Origin: CAVDAL01 sp963606965
Lineage (GTDB): Bacteria > Actinomycetota > Coriobacteriia > Coriobacteriales > QAMH01
Assembly: GCA_963606965.1 (NCBI GenBank)
Contig: CAVDAL010000117.1
Location: 1 to 17,023 of the forward strand
Direction: 5' to 3'
Length of the DNA stretch: 17,023 nucleotides
Numbering within the stretch: position 1 is the stretch's first letter; every line of letters begins with the position of its first letter. Positions 1 to 7,883 of this stretch are shown piece after piece. Both the position numbers and the translations under genes were made by a program. The notes beneath the pieces were generated by a model. That model saw only the letters and a list, made by a program, of their open reading frames with translations, was not told the DNA's origin and did no database searches.

Positions 1-42
1 TGAAGAAAGCCCAACAAGTAAAAGCTAGCGCTATCGTCCGCA

Positions 43-90
43 CCCCCCCCAAATCCCCCAAATATCACCCATATGTAACCCCTAAAATAC
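43..90. repeat. C-rich array of four 12-bp units upstream of the Mo operon
   Basis: C-tracts start at 43, 55, 68 and 79, so the stretch splits into 12-bp units at 43, 55, 67 and 79; the last is CCCCTAAAATAC. The same kind of unit recurs at 7862-7885 and, on the other strand, at 7970-7989. The array lies directly upstream of a sigma70-like promoter, where an activator would bind. A 7-bp inverted repeat (GCTAGCG at 24-30, CGCTAGC at 90-96) flanks it. The repeat spacing is seen directly; that it is the operator of the MalT-like regulator at 5151 is inferred. Confidence 0.55.
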
Positions 91-103
91 GCTAGCAAGG
101 GGC

Positions 104-132
104 ATGACCACCCGTTTTCCGCTCTCTATGAT
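104..132 (+). promoter_or_regulatory. Candidate sigma70 promoter of the Mo enzyme operon
   Basis: A -35-like ATGACC (104-109) and a -10-like TATGAT (127-132) are separated by 17 bases. This gives a leader of about 80 nt before the ATG at 219. The weak -35 fits a promoter that needs an activator, and the C-rich repeat array ends 14 bases upstream. No start-site data are available. Confidence 0.45.
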
Positions 133-218
133 TGTAACTGCTTCGAAACTTCACACTCGTCGTTGAAATCTCGGAGCTTTAAGAGAGAAGAAACTAATCA
201 TAGTTAAGAGGAGGGTTC

Positions 219-2582
219 ATGCCTGAAATGAAAGCGAATCCAGCAGTCAAGCTAGACACCTTGTCTGATGTCAACGACTTGGGCAAGCCTTGGCGTTGGG
301 AAGAAGACGGACTAACCGTCACTCGCATTTCTCCATGGTCTGCGCCTGGTTGTCACCCAACAGGCTGCGGCTTAAAGATCTACACGAACGAAGATGGGAA
401 AGTTGTTCACGTTGAAGGTGATGAAAATCATCCTGTGTCACAGGGCCGCCTGTGCGTGCGCTGCATCACTTTGATGGATTATCTTTACAATCCATCACGC
501 GTTATCTATCCATTAAAGCGCGACCCTAAAGACCGCGGCAACAATGACGCATGGGAACGCTGCACATGGGATGAAGCGTTAGACATCATCAAAGAAAATT
601 ATGACCGCATCACAAAAGAATATGGCCGCGAAAGCTGCGTAGTCTTCGTAGGCACTGGTCGTGAAGGCGGCACATTCAACCCATATGGCTCTGTCATGTT
701 GGGCACACCAAACTACTGCTATACACAGTCTGGCTATGCTTGCTACATTCCACGCCTTGCTGCATCAAGTTACATTGTTGGTGCTGCATATCCTGAAATT
801 GACTATGCATGCGCTTTGCCAAAACGTTTTGACGACCCTGCATATGAGCTTTCAGAATGCATCATCATTTGGGGCAAAATGCCTCTTGCATCAAATGGCG
901 ACGGTCTTTTTGGCCACGCTGTAATTGACATGATGCGCCGTGGCACTCGTCTTATCATGGTTGATCCAAGAATGAATTGGCTTTCAAGTCGTGCAGACAT
1001 TCACTTGCGCCTTCGTGCTGGCACAGATGCTGCACTCGGCATGGCAATGATCAATGTCATCATCAATGAAGACTTATACGACCATGATTTTGTTGAATGC
1101 TGGTGCTATGGTTTCAACGAATTAAGAGACCGCGTCAACGACCCTGAAAAGGGAATGACTCCTGCAAAAGCTGCAGAAATTTGTGGCATTCCTGAAGAAA
1201 AAATCGTTGCTGCTGCAAGAATGTATGCTCAAGCAAAACCAGCTGGTATTTCTTGGGGTCTTGCAATCGACCAAAAAGCTAATGGCATGCAGGCTGGTCA
1301 GTGCATCCTTGACTTGATGGCAATCACAGGCAACTTGGATGTTCCTGGTGGCAATATCTTGGGCGATGCAACAACAGGCTTAAACGAAGTAGGCTTTGGT
1401 TTTGAAAAAGGCGTTGGCGACCTTGCAAACAAGATGATTGGCCTTGACCAATATCCTGCATATTGCAACCTTATCATGAATGCTCATGCAGACTTAATGC
1501 TTAATGCATTGGAAACTGGCGAGCCATATCCAATCAAATTTGGCTTCTATGCAGGCAATAACTTAATGTCTTGCACATCTGCAGAGCCAAAGCGTTGGCA
1601 TGATGCAATCATTAAATCACTTGAATTCTGCTTCACAATCGATACATTCATCACTCCATCTGCACAAGCTTCTTGCGATGTTATTTTGCCATTGGCTGCA
1701 TCTGCAGAACGTGATGGCACAACATTCACTCACTATGGCGCATCAATGGGCATCAAGGGCTTTTCACAAGCTGCAACTCGCACAGGCGAAGCTTTAACAG
1801 ATGCAGAAGCATGCTTCAAGATTGGCAAAGTTTTGAATCCACATTGGTGGGAAGAATACAACGATGTTATGGACTTCATCAATCACTTGCGCTTAAGCAG
1901 GAAGTTCGACTTCAAAGAAGTTGCAAAAGAAGTTTATGTTCAGGATGAAGTTTTATATCGCAAGAATGAAAATGGTCACCTTCGTGGCGATGGAAAGATT
2001 GGCTTTAATACTCCAACAGGCCGTGTTGAGCTTTATTCAACAATCTTCCAGCAGTTCAACGATGATCCGCTGCCATATTATGAAGAACCACAATATAGCC
2101 CAGTCAACACACCTGAGCTGCTTGAAGAATATCCATTTGTCTTCACATCTGGTTCTAGACCATATGCATTCTTCCATTCAGAGAATAGACAAATTCCATT
2201 CTGCCGCGAGCTTAACCCAGACCCAATTGTTGAAGTTAATCCTAAGACAGCAAAACGCCTTGGCATTTCTGATGGCCAGTGGTGTGAAATCTGGAATCAG
2301 TTTGGCTCTTGCAAGCAAAAGGCAAAAGTTACAGAAATTGTTGATGAAAACACAATCCACTGCCAGCATGCATGGTGGTTCCCAGAAGAAGATCCGAATG
2401 AACCGCACTTGTATGGCAACTTCAGGTCGAACTGCAACAACCTTGTTCCAAACTTCCACTTTGGCAAACTCGGTTTTGGTGCTCCTTTCAAATGTTTGCT
2501 TTGCAACATCAAGCCAATTGATGAATGCCTAGACAGCGACATGGATCTTGTTTGGGAAAAGTTTAAGAGGGAGGATCAATAA
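219..2582 (+). CDS. Molybdopterin-dependent oxidoreductase, cytoplasmic catalytic subunit (possible catechol dehydroxylase-like)
   Basis: The 787-residue protein belongs to the DMSO-reductase/bis-MGD superfamily. Visible are an N-terminal cysteine region (Cys45, Cys50, Cys79, Cys82) leading into VEGDENHPVSQGRLC, a Mo-centre region with YACYIPR (residues 173-179, Cys175 or nearby Ser171 as possible Mo ligand), and a C-terminal cofactor domain with FHSENRQIP and HAWWFPEE. No twin-arginine signal is present, so it should act in the cytoplasm. The start has a strong GGAGGG Shine-Dalgarno, though spacing is short. The next gene overlaps by one base (TAATG) and encodes its Fe-S partner. Known relatives of this architecture include pyrogallol transhydroxylase, acetylene hydratase and gut catechol dehydroxylases. 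The adjacent MFS carrier favours a small organic substrate such as a catechol, but the substrate cannot be read from sequence. The usual first cluster cysteine is absent (see findings). Confidence 0.93.
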   Translation: MPEMKANPAVKLDTLSDVNDLGKPWRWEEDGLTVTRISPWSAPGCHPTGCGLKIYTNEDGKVVHVEGDENHPVSQGRLCVRCITLMDYLYNPSRVIYPLKRDPKDRGNNDAWERCTWDEALDIIKENYDRITKEYGRESCVVFVGTGREGGTFNPYGSVMLGTPNYCYTQSGYACYIPRLAASSYIVGAAYPEIDYACALPKRFDDPAYELSECIIIWGKMPLASNGDGLFGHAVIDMMRRGTRLIMVDPRMNWLSSRADIHLRLRAGTDAALGMAMINVIINEDLYDHDFVECWCYGFNELRDRVNDPEKGMTPAKAAEICGIPEEKIVAAARMYAQAKPAGISWGLAIDQKANGMQAGQCILDLMAITGNLDVPGGNILGDATTGLNEVGFGFEKGVGDLANKMIGLDQYPAYCNLIMNAHADLMLNALETGEPYPIKFGFYAGNNLMSCTSAEPKRWHDAIIKSLEFCFTIDTFITPSAQASCDVILPLAASAERDGTTFTHYGASMGIKGFSQAATRTGEALTDAEACFKIGKVLNPHWWEEYNDVMDFINHLRLSRKFDFKEVAKEVYVQDEVLYRKNENGHLRGDGKIGFNTPTGRVELYSTIFQQFNDDPLPYYEEPQYSPVNTPELLEEYPFVFTSGSRPYAFFHSENRQIPFCRELNPDPIVEVNPKTAKRLGISDGQWCEIWNQFGSCKQKAKVTEIVDENTIHCQHAWWFPEEDPNEPHLYGNFRSNCNNLVPNFHFGKLGFGAPFKCLLCNIKPIDECLDSDMDLVWEKFKREDQ

Positions 2583-3082
2583 TGAGAAACGGTTTATTGA
2601 TTGATTATGAATGGTGCTCTGGCTGCCAGTCTTGCGAAGTTACTTGCAAGGAAGAACATGGTTACCCAGTAGGCAAGTGGGGCATTAAGGTTTTGGAAGA
2701 AGGCCCGTGGGAAATCGAAGACGGCACAGGCGTATTCAACTATAACTACATTCCTGTTCCAACAGATTTGTGCGACCTTTGCGAAGACCGCACACAAAAA
2801 GGCCGCGAACCAATGTGCGTTCACCACTGCTTGGCAAATGTTATTACTTATGGCCCACTTGATGAGCTTGTTAAAAAGATGGATGACAAAGGAAAGCAAG
2901 TTTTGTGGGTTCCACAATATAAGCCACTGGAAGCTAAGGGCGAATTTGTTCCAACAAAGAAGAGTAATTCTTCTTCAACTAGCTGCGGTCAAAAGGTTGT
3001 TGTTGAAGCAAATGAAGAATGGTCAACAGCTGCTCACCGCAGAAGTGACGATGACCACTATGAATTTGGCTTGGTTGAATAA
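2582..3082 (+). CDS. Ferredoxin-like electron-transfer subunit with two [4Fe-4S] motifs
   Basis: This 166-residue protein should pass electrons to the catalytic subunit encoded just upstream, with which it shares one base and so is probably translationally coupled. It has a CxxCxxCxxxC motif (Cys12, 15, 18, 22) and a CxxCx11CxxxC motif (Cys64, 67, 79, 83), which predict two [4Fe-4S] clusters. DmsB-type subunits have four, and here the two central motifs are missing. No signal peptide or membrane segment is seen, and no membrane anchor gene is nearby, so the complex looks soluble. The last 40 residues form a Ser-rich linker and an acidic tail with a lone Cys135. Shine-Dalgarno GGGAGGA lies about 7 bases before the ATG. 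The electron donor is unknown. Confidence 0.9.
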   Translation: MRNGLLIDYEWCSGCQSCEVTCKEEHGYPVGKWGIKVLEEGPWEIEDGTGVFNYNYIPVPTDLCDLCEDRTQKGREPMCVHHCLANVITYGPLDELVKKMDDKGKQVLWVPQYKPLEAKGEFVPTKKSNSSSTSCGQKVVVEANEEWSTAAHRRSDDDHYEFGLVE

Positions 3083-3107
3083 AAGCTCTTTCAATTAGGT
3101 ATGTGAT

Positions 3108-3147
3108 GTTTTGGTGGGGCACAATGTGCAAGTGCCCCTTCCAAAAC
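3108..3147 (+). promoter_or_regulatory. Strong intercistronic hairpin between Fe-S subunit and FKBP genes
   Basis: Arms at 3108-3122 and 3132-3147 pair almost perfectly (GTTTTGG and GGGGCAC blocks against their complements, with one bulge) around a 9-base loop. No U-tract follows, so it is not a standard intrinsic terminator. It starts 25 bases after the upstream stop codon and ends just before the FKBP ribosome binding site. Its likely role is mRNA 3'-end protection, processing or partial attenuation, which would set enzyme subunits higher than accessory proteins. The function is inferred. Confidence 0.6.
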
Positions 3148-3171
3148 AGTACAAAGAGGGGTGTGAAAACG

Positions 3172-3609
3172 ATGAAAAACAATGAACGCTTTGGCAAGTT
3201 AGCATATGTACACTGGCGCGGCGGCGCGATTGATGAAGAAGTTTTAGACGACCGCAGTGAAGGCGAACCAGTCAAAATTATTTTGGGTTCTGGCCAAGTT
3301 TGTCCAGGTGTTGAAGATATTTTAAGCACTATGGAAGTTGGGGAAGAACGAGTTGTGACAATCCCGCCTGAAGATGCATATGGCAAGCATGACCCAGATG
3401 GTGTCCAGACATATCCACGAACCATGTTTCCATTTGGAAGCGACCTTCACGCAGGTGATGTGTTTCAATGGACAAATCCTGCATCAGGTCAAGGCATTCC
3501 TGTGCGCGTGATTGATGAGTCAAAAGACCTTGTCAAGGTTGATTATAACCACCCATATGCAGACAAAACGCTGCAATATTGGTTAAAGCTTGAAGCTTTG
3601 GTGGATTAA
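3172..3609 (+). CDS. SlyD-like FKBP-type peptidyl-prolyl cis-trans isomerase
   Basis: The 145-residue protein has the FKBP signature: LGSGQVCPGVED at 38-49, IPPEDAYG at 64-71 and the SlyD-type ending with VDYNHP (123-128). About 50 residues between these match the insert-in-flap chaperone domain of SlyD proteins. It should catalyse prolyl isomerisation and act as a folding helper in the cytoplasm; no signal peptide is seen. The His/Cys-rich metal-binding tail of E. coli SlyD is absent. I chose ATG 3172 because AGAGGGG lies about 10 bases upstream; an in-frame extension to 3103 runs through the hairpin and has no ribosome site. Its place in a Mo-enzyme operon suggests a role in enzyme maturation, by analogy with SlyD in hydrogenase assembly, but this is inference. 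Confidence 0.88.
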   Translation: MKNNERFGKLAYVHWRGGAIDEEVLDDRSEGEPVKIILGSGQVCPGVEDILSTMEVGEERVVTIPPEDAYGKHDPDGVQTYPRTMFPFGSDLHAGDVFQWTNPASGQGIPVRVIDESKDLVKVDYNHPYADKTLQYWLKLEALVD

Positions 3610-3627
3610 AAGAAGGCGTAAATCAAA

Positions 3628-3819
3628 GTGAATTGTTTTCCTTGCAAAGGGCCTGCGTGTAACACTTGTGGGAAATATACGCAATTAAATTCTAAAGTTG
3701 CAAAAAGCGGAATTGTGCGTTGTGAACGTTGTGGCGGGAAGGTCGATTTAGAAACTGGCAAGTGCGAAAATTGCGATGCACAAGCGCTGCCTGCACCTGG
3801 TTTGCACGCAAATTTATAG
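3628..3819 (+). CDS. Small eight-cysteine zinc-ribbon-like protein
   Basis: This 63-residue protein starts at GTG 3628 with AGAAGG 11 bases upstream, 18 bases after the FKBP stop. Its eight cysteines form four CxxC pairs (3/6, 11/14, 32/35, 46/49), the pattern of two treble-clef or zinc-ribbon knuckles. Rubredoxin-like iron binding is also possible. I do not recognise a named family. Position suggests a metal-binding accessory of the Mo enzyme or a partner of the FKBP, whose metal-binding tail is missing. The function is unknown; that the gene is real is supported by the ribosome site, tight spacing and cysteine pattern. Confidence 0.72.
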   Translation: MNCFPCKGPACNTCGKYTQLNSKVAKSGIVRCERCGGKVDLETGKCENCDAQALPAPGLHANL

Positions 3820-3855
3820 TCGGTAATTTAAAGTTATAAAAAGGAATATAAATCA

Positions 3856-5052
3856 ATGAATAATGAAAGAAAGTTTCAGCATTTTGCTGTTGTGGGTATC
3901 TGCGTCCTTCTTGTTGGGATTAGCATGGCGATGGTGCAATATAAAGTGCCAACTATTATGACCACCATCATGGATAAATTCCAACTTGGCGCATCTGCAG
4001 GGTCTTGGCTTATGTCAATCTTTACTTTGATGGCTGTGTTTACAGCTGTTTTATTTGGTGCGCTTTCACAAAAATTCAGCCCGAAAAAGATTATGGTTGC
4101 AGCCACAGTAATTATTGTTATTGGCTCCGTCATCGGTGCATTTTCCGGAGCAGGCTGGTTGCTAATTGCATCCCGTGCCTTGGAAGGAATTGCTTTGGCA
4201 GCTGTTACAACATGCGGTCCAATCATCATTCAAACATGCGTGCATCCAAGCAAGATTGGTTCTGCTCTTGGAATTTGGGGCATTTGGGGGCCGATTGGCT
4301 CTGTTGTTGCGGGTCTTATCACTCCAACAGTTTTTAATAGCTTTGGCTTCACATGGCTTTGGATTGCATATGCAATTATTGTTATTATCGCGACAATCGT
4401 TATGTATGTTGTAGTTAAAGAACCAAGCAAAGATGTTGAAATTACTGCAGAAGAAAATACTGCAATAGCCAAGCCGAGTTACAAAGAAATTTTCAATAGA
4501 AATACAATTCTTTTCTTCATTGCATTTATTGCTTTTAATATCATTCTGCTTGCTGTTCTTTCATTTGTGCCAACAATTTTGCAAATGCAAGGCTTCAGCC
4601 AAACGCTTTCTGGTTTTGTTAGCACTCTGCCAATGTTGCTTTCAGCAATATCTTCTCCTATCTTTGGAATGCTTTCAGACAAAACTGGACAAACAAAATG
4701 GCTGCTTGCTGTGACATTGTTATTCTTAGGGCCATGTGCATTCGTGCTTTATACGCAAACCGGCGCTGCAATGTGGATTGCTGCAACATTGATGGGCATC
4801 ATCGGCATGGGGTCTTCCGGCCTTGTTCTGGCAGCATTCATGAAGACATTGCCGCGTCCTGAGCTTGTATCCATTGGGATGGGCGTCCTTATCACCGTGC
4901 AGGGCATTGGGCAGTTCTTGGGAACATTCCTTGTTCAAGCTTTGCTTGGCGCCGACTTAAGTAATTGGTTTGTTGCAGGCTTTGTTGTGATGATCATCGG
5001 CTTAATTGGAACAGTTTGTGTGTGCTTTACAAAAATGAAATCTGTTGAATAA
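3856..5052 (+). CDS. MFS transporter, 12 predicted membrane segments
   Basis: The 398-residue protein is hydrophobic throughout, with two six-helix halves joined by a charged loop near residues 190-215 (KEPSKDVEITAEENT). It carries the MFS loop motif after helix 2 (GALSQKFSPKK) and LGIWGIWGPIGS in helix 5. It should sit in the cytoplasmic membrane and move a small organic solute, probably driven by the proton gradient. Shine-Dalgarno AAGGA lies 10 bases before the ATG. It is the last gene of the Mo operon, 36 bases after the small cysteine protein. Because the Mo enzyme has no export signal, this carrier probably brings its substrate into the cytoplasm or removes its product. It is a paralogue of the MFS protein at 8077. 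Confidence 0.9.
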   Translation: MNNERKFQHFAVVGICVLLVGISMAMVQYKVPTIMTTIMDKFQLGASAGSWLMSIFTLMAVFTAVLFGALSQKFSPKKIMVAATVIIVIGSVIGAFSGAGWLLIASRALEGIALAAVTTCGPIIIQTCVHPSKIGSALGIWGIWGPIGSVVAGLITPTVFNSFGFTWLWIAYAIIVIIATIVMYVVVKEPSKDVEITAEENTAIAKPSYKEIFNRNTILFFIAFIAFNIILLAVLSFVPTILQMQGFSQTLSGFVSTLPMLLSAISSPIFGMLSDKTGQTKWLLAVTLLFLGPCAFVLYTQTGAAMWIAATLMGIIGMGSSGLVLAAFMKTLPRPELVSIGMGVLITVQGIGQFLGTFLVQALLGADLSNWFVAGFVVMIIGLIGTVCVCFTKMKSVE

Positions 5053-5057
5053 ATATA

Positions 5058-5086
5058 TTCTCAAACTTCTGAAAAAGGGTTATTAT
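5058..5086 (+). promoter_or_regulatory. Candidate promoter of the MalT-like regulator gene
   Basis: A -35-like TTCTCA (5058-5063) and a -10-like TATTAT (5081-5086) stand 17 bases apart in the 98-base gap between the MFS and regulator genes. No terminator is visible in this gap, so read-through from the Mo operon is also possible. The 8-mer GGGTTAAC at 5112-5119 recurs at 7842-7849 near the 3' end of the same gene. Confidence 0.35.
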
Positions 5087-5150
5087 GTTACTTGTGTAAA
5101 AGAGGTTTAGAGGGTTAACACGCGGGTGAATAAAAGAGGGGGAGTAAGCT

Positions 5151-7883
5151 ATGCAGCAAGGGCCTACTGTTACTAAATTTTTGCGAAAAAAATTTACTCC
5201 TCCACACTTGCCGCACAATTTTATTGAAAATAAACATTTAACAAATCAGCTGTTAGACACAGATAATTGGCGCATTTGTTTTGTGAATGCTGGTGCAGGA
5301 TATGGCAAAAGTTCTTTGCTTGCAAAAACTTTTATTGCAATGCAAGAAAGCCCAGATTATCAACCTATGTGGATGACATTTGATGAACGCGATGCGCATG
5401 CGCAAAATGTCGCGCATGCTTTTGCTCATTTGTTTGCGCCTTTAAGTGACTGCTTTAAAGAATTGGAAGATGAATTCCAAAATTCAGATGCCAGTAATGA
5501 AGAACTTTTAATTGAGCTCATTAATTGCGCAGATGAATCTATAAATCAAAATATAACTTATACAGTTTTTCTTGATGCATATGATGTTGCAGTTTCGCTT
5601 GAACTCGACCGCATCCTCATCTTTTTAATTGAAAATATGAGCGATTCTTTCCGCTTTATAATTTCAGGCAGTTATATTTCTCCGCGTTTGGAAGACTTGC
5701 GTTTTGATATACCTTTTATACAGATAAATAACTCAGATTTAATTTTAAGCGATAATGAATTTCAAGCTTTAGCATCGCGGCTTTTGCCAGATATTTCAGA
5801 TGATGAACTTAACAAAATTTGTGACCTTGCAGACTGCTGGCCCGTGTCTTTTGCTTTTGCAAATCTTGCAAGCGTTGAACTTTCAAGAACTAACATTTCT
5901 GCAGTTCAGGCGCTTGAGAAATATTCAAAGCGCTTTTTTGAAAAAGAAATCTTCAGTCGCATTAGCCCTGAAGTTTATGAATTTTTAGTTGAAACTGCAT
6001 TCCTTGATTTTCTTGACCCGCAGTTGTGCAATTTTGTTTTAGAAACAGATACATCAAAAGAGATTTTGGAATATCTTGAATCGCATAATATGTATGTTTA
6101 TCTTGATAATGAAACAGGACGTTATGGCAGAACAAAATTGTTCCGCATGTTTTTGCTCGACAAGTTTGCAGCTCTTCATCCGCGCATAGCTAACAGGCTT
6201 TGCACTCGTGCAACAACTTGGTGCAATATGCATTCGCTTGAACTTGAGAAGTTGAAATATCTTGTCTTAAGCAGCGATGTTTCTTTTATTGAAGGCTCAA
6301 TTGAAGCATCTGTTGGAATAAAGCATGAAGGCGACGACGAATCTTTGATGCAATATCTGCTTGAACAACCATGTTCAAAATATGTGGAAGATCCATTTTT
6401 AGCATGGTCTGGAGTCTGGGCTTTGGTCACATCGGGCTTCCCTGCGGAAGGGCGAGCTGGCCTTGAAATGCTGCGGGAAAATGGCCTTGCTCAAACTGAT
6501 GGTCTTGCATATCAATATATGATTTCGATCTGTACAGCTTTGGAAGGCGACAGCGCTGGCTCGCTTGAAATTATACGCGGCTTGCTGAACAACCCTGAGT
6601 TGAAAATTCCGCGTTTGTTCCAATGTCTTTTAATCCATATGGAAGGCGAAAATGAAGAACGCCTTGGTAATGTTAAGGCTGCTAAAGACTTATATATTAA
6701 GGCGAGCTCTTTGGCAGAGCGTGAAAATAGCCCATTTTGCATTCTGTTTGACTATTACTTGTTAGGGCAATATTTTTTGAATGTTGGCGACTATGAAGAA
6801 GCTAATTTTTATTTGAAGAAGGGGCTTACGCTTTGCCCTAAAGATTCGCCAATTCAAGGAGCATTCTTGGCTGCATCTGCGCAAATTATGCTTGAGCATG
6901 GCAACTTCGATGATGCGCGCGAACAGTTAAAAGCCGCTCTTGATAGAGTAACATTAAATGCGAATATTGATATGTATGCAGACACATATGTGACTCTTGC
7001 CAGGTGGTATTCTTTGCAGGGTAATGACATTAAAGCTTTGGAAATTTTAAGCAATTTACTTGATGAAATGTATGGCAAAACAATTCCAAGAAATATTGAA
7101 ATGAAAGTCCATGCTTCAAGGATTGCAATAGCTCTTAATCTGGATGAAACTCCAACCTTGCGCATTAGTGAACGTGTGATAGATGGCTTTTTAAATGATG
7201 TGGATATGTTTCGCTCTGTGCCATGTCTTTTAGCAAAAACAAAAATTATTTGGCATTCTGGTTCTTTTGAAGAAGCCTTTAATATGATGAATTTATGCGA
7301 AGAAAAGATCCAAGAAATTGGCAGCTCTTTTATGATGGCATTTATGCTTGTATTTAGATGTAAATGTTTCATAGAACTTGAAGAAGAAACAAAAGCGATG
7401 GTTGAGCTTAATAGAGCAATTGAACTTGCCATGAGCAATGGATATCTTGCAGTATTTCTTGAAGGTGGGCAAGCTATTCATGAACTGATTGTCAAGCTTG
7501 TTACCAGCAGAAAGACTGCATATTCAATAAAGAAATATGCACAGCAAATTTTGCGCGTCTTTGAAAGCAATGCTGAATTTTCAGAAACTAATTATATGGC
7601 TTCAAATGAAGTCTCTGGATATTATGCTTTGACTGCGCGTGAACGCGAGATTTTAAACAAGCTTAATGCTGGAATGTCTAGGCTTGAAATTGCTCAGTCG
7701 TTAAGCATTGCAGATAATACTGTGAAGTCGCACTTGAAAAAGATTTATAGCAAGCTTGGTGTGCACAGCCGTGCAGAAGCTTATAAAGTTAGTCAAGAAG
7801 GGTCACAGGCGGAGCGGGCAGGTCAACAGCGCGAAAATGATGGGTTAACCGTGCGGACTAACCCCCAAAATAACCCCGAATAA
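5151..7883 (+). CDS. LuxR family regulator of the MalT-like (LAL) STAND ATPase type
   Basis: The 910-residue protein has an N-terminal P-loop ATPase (NAGAGYGKSS, residues 46-55), a Walker B-like VFLDAYD and FRFIISGS sensor stretch, a long helical middle with TPR-like pairs, and a LuxR-type helix-turn-helix at about 824-883 (LTAREREIL ... NTVKSHLKKIYSKLGVHSR). Family members such as MalT bind ATP and an inducer, oligomerise and activate transcription at repeated boxes. GAGGGGGAG lies 6 bases before the ATG. The gene stands between two MFS genes and downstream of the Mo operon, so it probably activates these in response to their substrate. The last 27 residues after the HTH are a hydrophilic tail with different codon use, and part of it is encoded by a candidate operator. 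Confidence 0.93.
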   Translation: MQQGPTVTKFLRKKFTPPHLPHNFIENKHLTNQLLDTDNWRICFVNAGAGYGKSSLLAKTFIAMQESPDYQPMWMTFDERDAHAQNVAHAFAHLFAPLSDCFKELEDEFQNSDASNEELLIELINCADESINQNITYTVFLDAYDVAVSLELDRILIFLIENMSDSFRFIISGSYISPRLEDLRFDIPFIQINNSDLILSDNEFQALASRLLPDISDDELNKICDLADCWPVSFAFANLASVELSRTNISAVQALEKYSKRFFEKEIFSRISPEVYEFLVETAFLDFLDPQLCNFVLETDTSKEILEYLESHNMYVYLDNETGRYGRTKLFRMFLLDKFAALHPRIANRLCTRATTWCNMHSLELEKLKYLVLSSDVSFIEGSIEASVGIKHEGDDESLMQYLLEQPCSKYVEDPFLAWSGVWALVTSGFPAEGRAGLEMLRENGLAQTDGLAYQYMISICTALEGDSAGSLEIIRGLLNNPELKIPRLFQCLLIHMEGENEERLGNVKAAKDLYIKASSLAERENSPFCILFDYYLLGQYFLNVGDYEEANFYLKKGLTLCPKDSPIQGAFLAASAQIMLEHGNFDDAREQLKAALDRVTLNANIDMYADTYVTLARWYSLQGNDIKALEILSNLLDEMYGKTIPRNIEMKVHASRIAIALNLDETPTLRISERVIDGFLNDVDMFRSVPCLLAKTKIIWHSGSFEEAFNMMNLCEEKIQEIGSSFMMAFMLVFRCKCFIELEEETKAMVELNRAIELAMSNGYLAVFLEGGQAIHELIVKLVTSRKTAYSIKKYAQQILRVFESNAEFSETNYMASNEVSGYYALTAREREILNKLNAGMSRLEIAQSLSIADNTVKSHLKKIYSKLGVHSRAEAYKVSQEGSQAERAGQQRENDGLTVRTNPQNNPE

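Noticed and set aside
1921..2532. 203-residue open frame on the plus strand inside the Mo enzyme gene
   Set aside because: It overlaps a well-supported superfamily gene in another frame, has no ribosome site and its composition (rich in Gln, Ser, His, Leu) is typical of an out-of-frame translation.
3103..3171. N-terminal extension of the FKBP to ATG 3103
   Set aside because: The extra 23 codons are made of the intercistronic hairpin and lack a ribosome site, while ATG 3172 has AGAGGGG at good spacing.
2979..3425. 148-residue minus-strand frame across the Fe-S/FKBP junction
   Set aside because: It overlaps two supported genes on the other strand and the hairpin; no family features.
6854..7438. 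194-residue minus-strand open frame inside the MalT-like regulator gene
   Set aside because: Antisense to a clear coding sequence, with no recognisable motif or ribosome site.
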